From Lethocerus indicus (Eukaryota; Arthropoda; Insecta; Hemiptera; Belostomatidae), in assembly GCA_019843655.1 (NCBI GenBank), contig JACDQD010000009.1:4487204-4551203 (forward strand): a stretch of DNA of 64,000 bases, read 5' to 3'. The translations under genes and the position numbers were made by a program. This document shows positions 63,761 to 64,000 of this stretch, one piece after another. Every line of letters starts with the position of its first letter. Positions within the stretch are counted from its first letter, which is position 1. The notes below the pieces were generated by a model. That model saw only the letters and a program-made list of their open reading frames with translations, did no database searches and had not been told where the DNA came from.

Positions 63761-64000
63761 GTAAGTACATATTTATATTTTTATGGTATTGGTATAGTTT
63801 TTAATTATTGATTTTAGACAATTAATGAAAATTTGATCAAAGTCACATATCCAAGTCCTTTATACATGTGGTTTTAGAATAGAATAGAATTAAATATTTA
63901 AACTGAAAGAGAAAAAGAATTAACCTAACATTGGTGACATTAATTATTGTGGTATTAAGACAAGTATAAACTCTGTTTGAGCGATTTTGATGCCCCATAT
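63761..64000 (+). other. cno: Canoe intron 6 (partial)
   Basis: Begins with donor GTAAGT. AT-rich, no feature seen up to the window end. Confidence 0.85.

Overview
The window is nuclear DNA of an animal, most likely a hexapod arthropod; I cannot name the order. It has AT-rich, spliced genes with GT..AG introns, (TA)n microsatellites, an arthropod-type Inr+DPE core promoter and insect-like canoe protein sequence. There are no operons, CRISPR arrays, rRNA genes or convincing tRNA genes.

Two genes lie head to head. At the left edge, on the minus strand, is the 5' part of a FLASH (CASP8AP2)-like gene: three coding exons (3152-3078, 2392-2202, 1617 to beyond the window edge). It encodes an N-terminal LDIY motif, a coiled coil and then a long Asn/Ser/Thr/Glu-rich tail. 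FLASH proteins act in 3' processing of replication-dependent histone pre-mRNA. About 1.2 kb away, on the plus strand, is an initiator with a perfectly placed DPE (4335-4369) and a probable noncoding leader exon (4337-4583). I assign these to canoe/afadin, the Rap1/Ras-binding, actin-linking adherens-junction scaffold. Canoe coding exons are at 28249-28368, 61753-61945, 62516-62625, 63019-63193 and 63477-63760. All join in frame and encode the first 294 residues: the N-terminal helix, all of RA domain 1, a basic linker and the start of RA domain 2. The gene runs off the right edge.

Nearly 90% of the window is therefore two canoe introns, of about 23.7 kb and 33.4 kb. I see no convincing nested protein-coding gene in them. 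They are a mosaic of AT-rich DNA and many 200-550 bp GC/CpG-richer islands, whose long open frames look like composition effects. They also hold (TA)n tracts, three pairs of diverged direct repeats and two strong palindromes.

The most interesting signal is a dispersed motif of about 37 bp, present about ten times on both strands inside these introns. Its consensus fits a minimal type I hammerhead-like ribozyme: GCTA, then CTGANGA, a short hairpin (GGC/GCC, in one copy changed to GGT/ACC), GAAA, CCGGTC and TAGC. The outer GCTA/TAGC arms are complementary. This suggests remnants of a ribozyme-bearing retroelement (Penelope-like or retrozyme-like). The fold and its origin are inference and were not computed.
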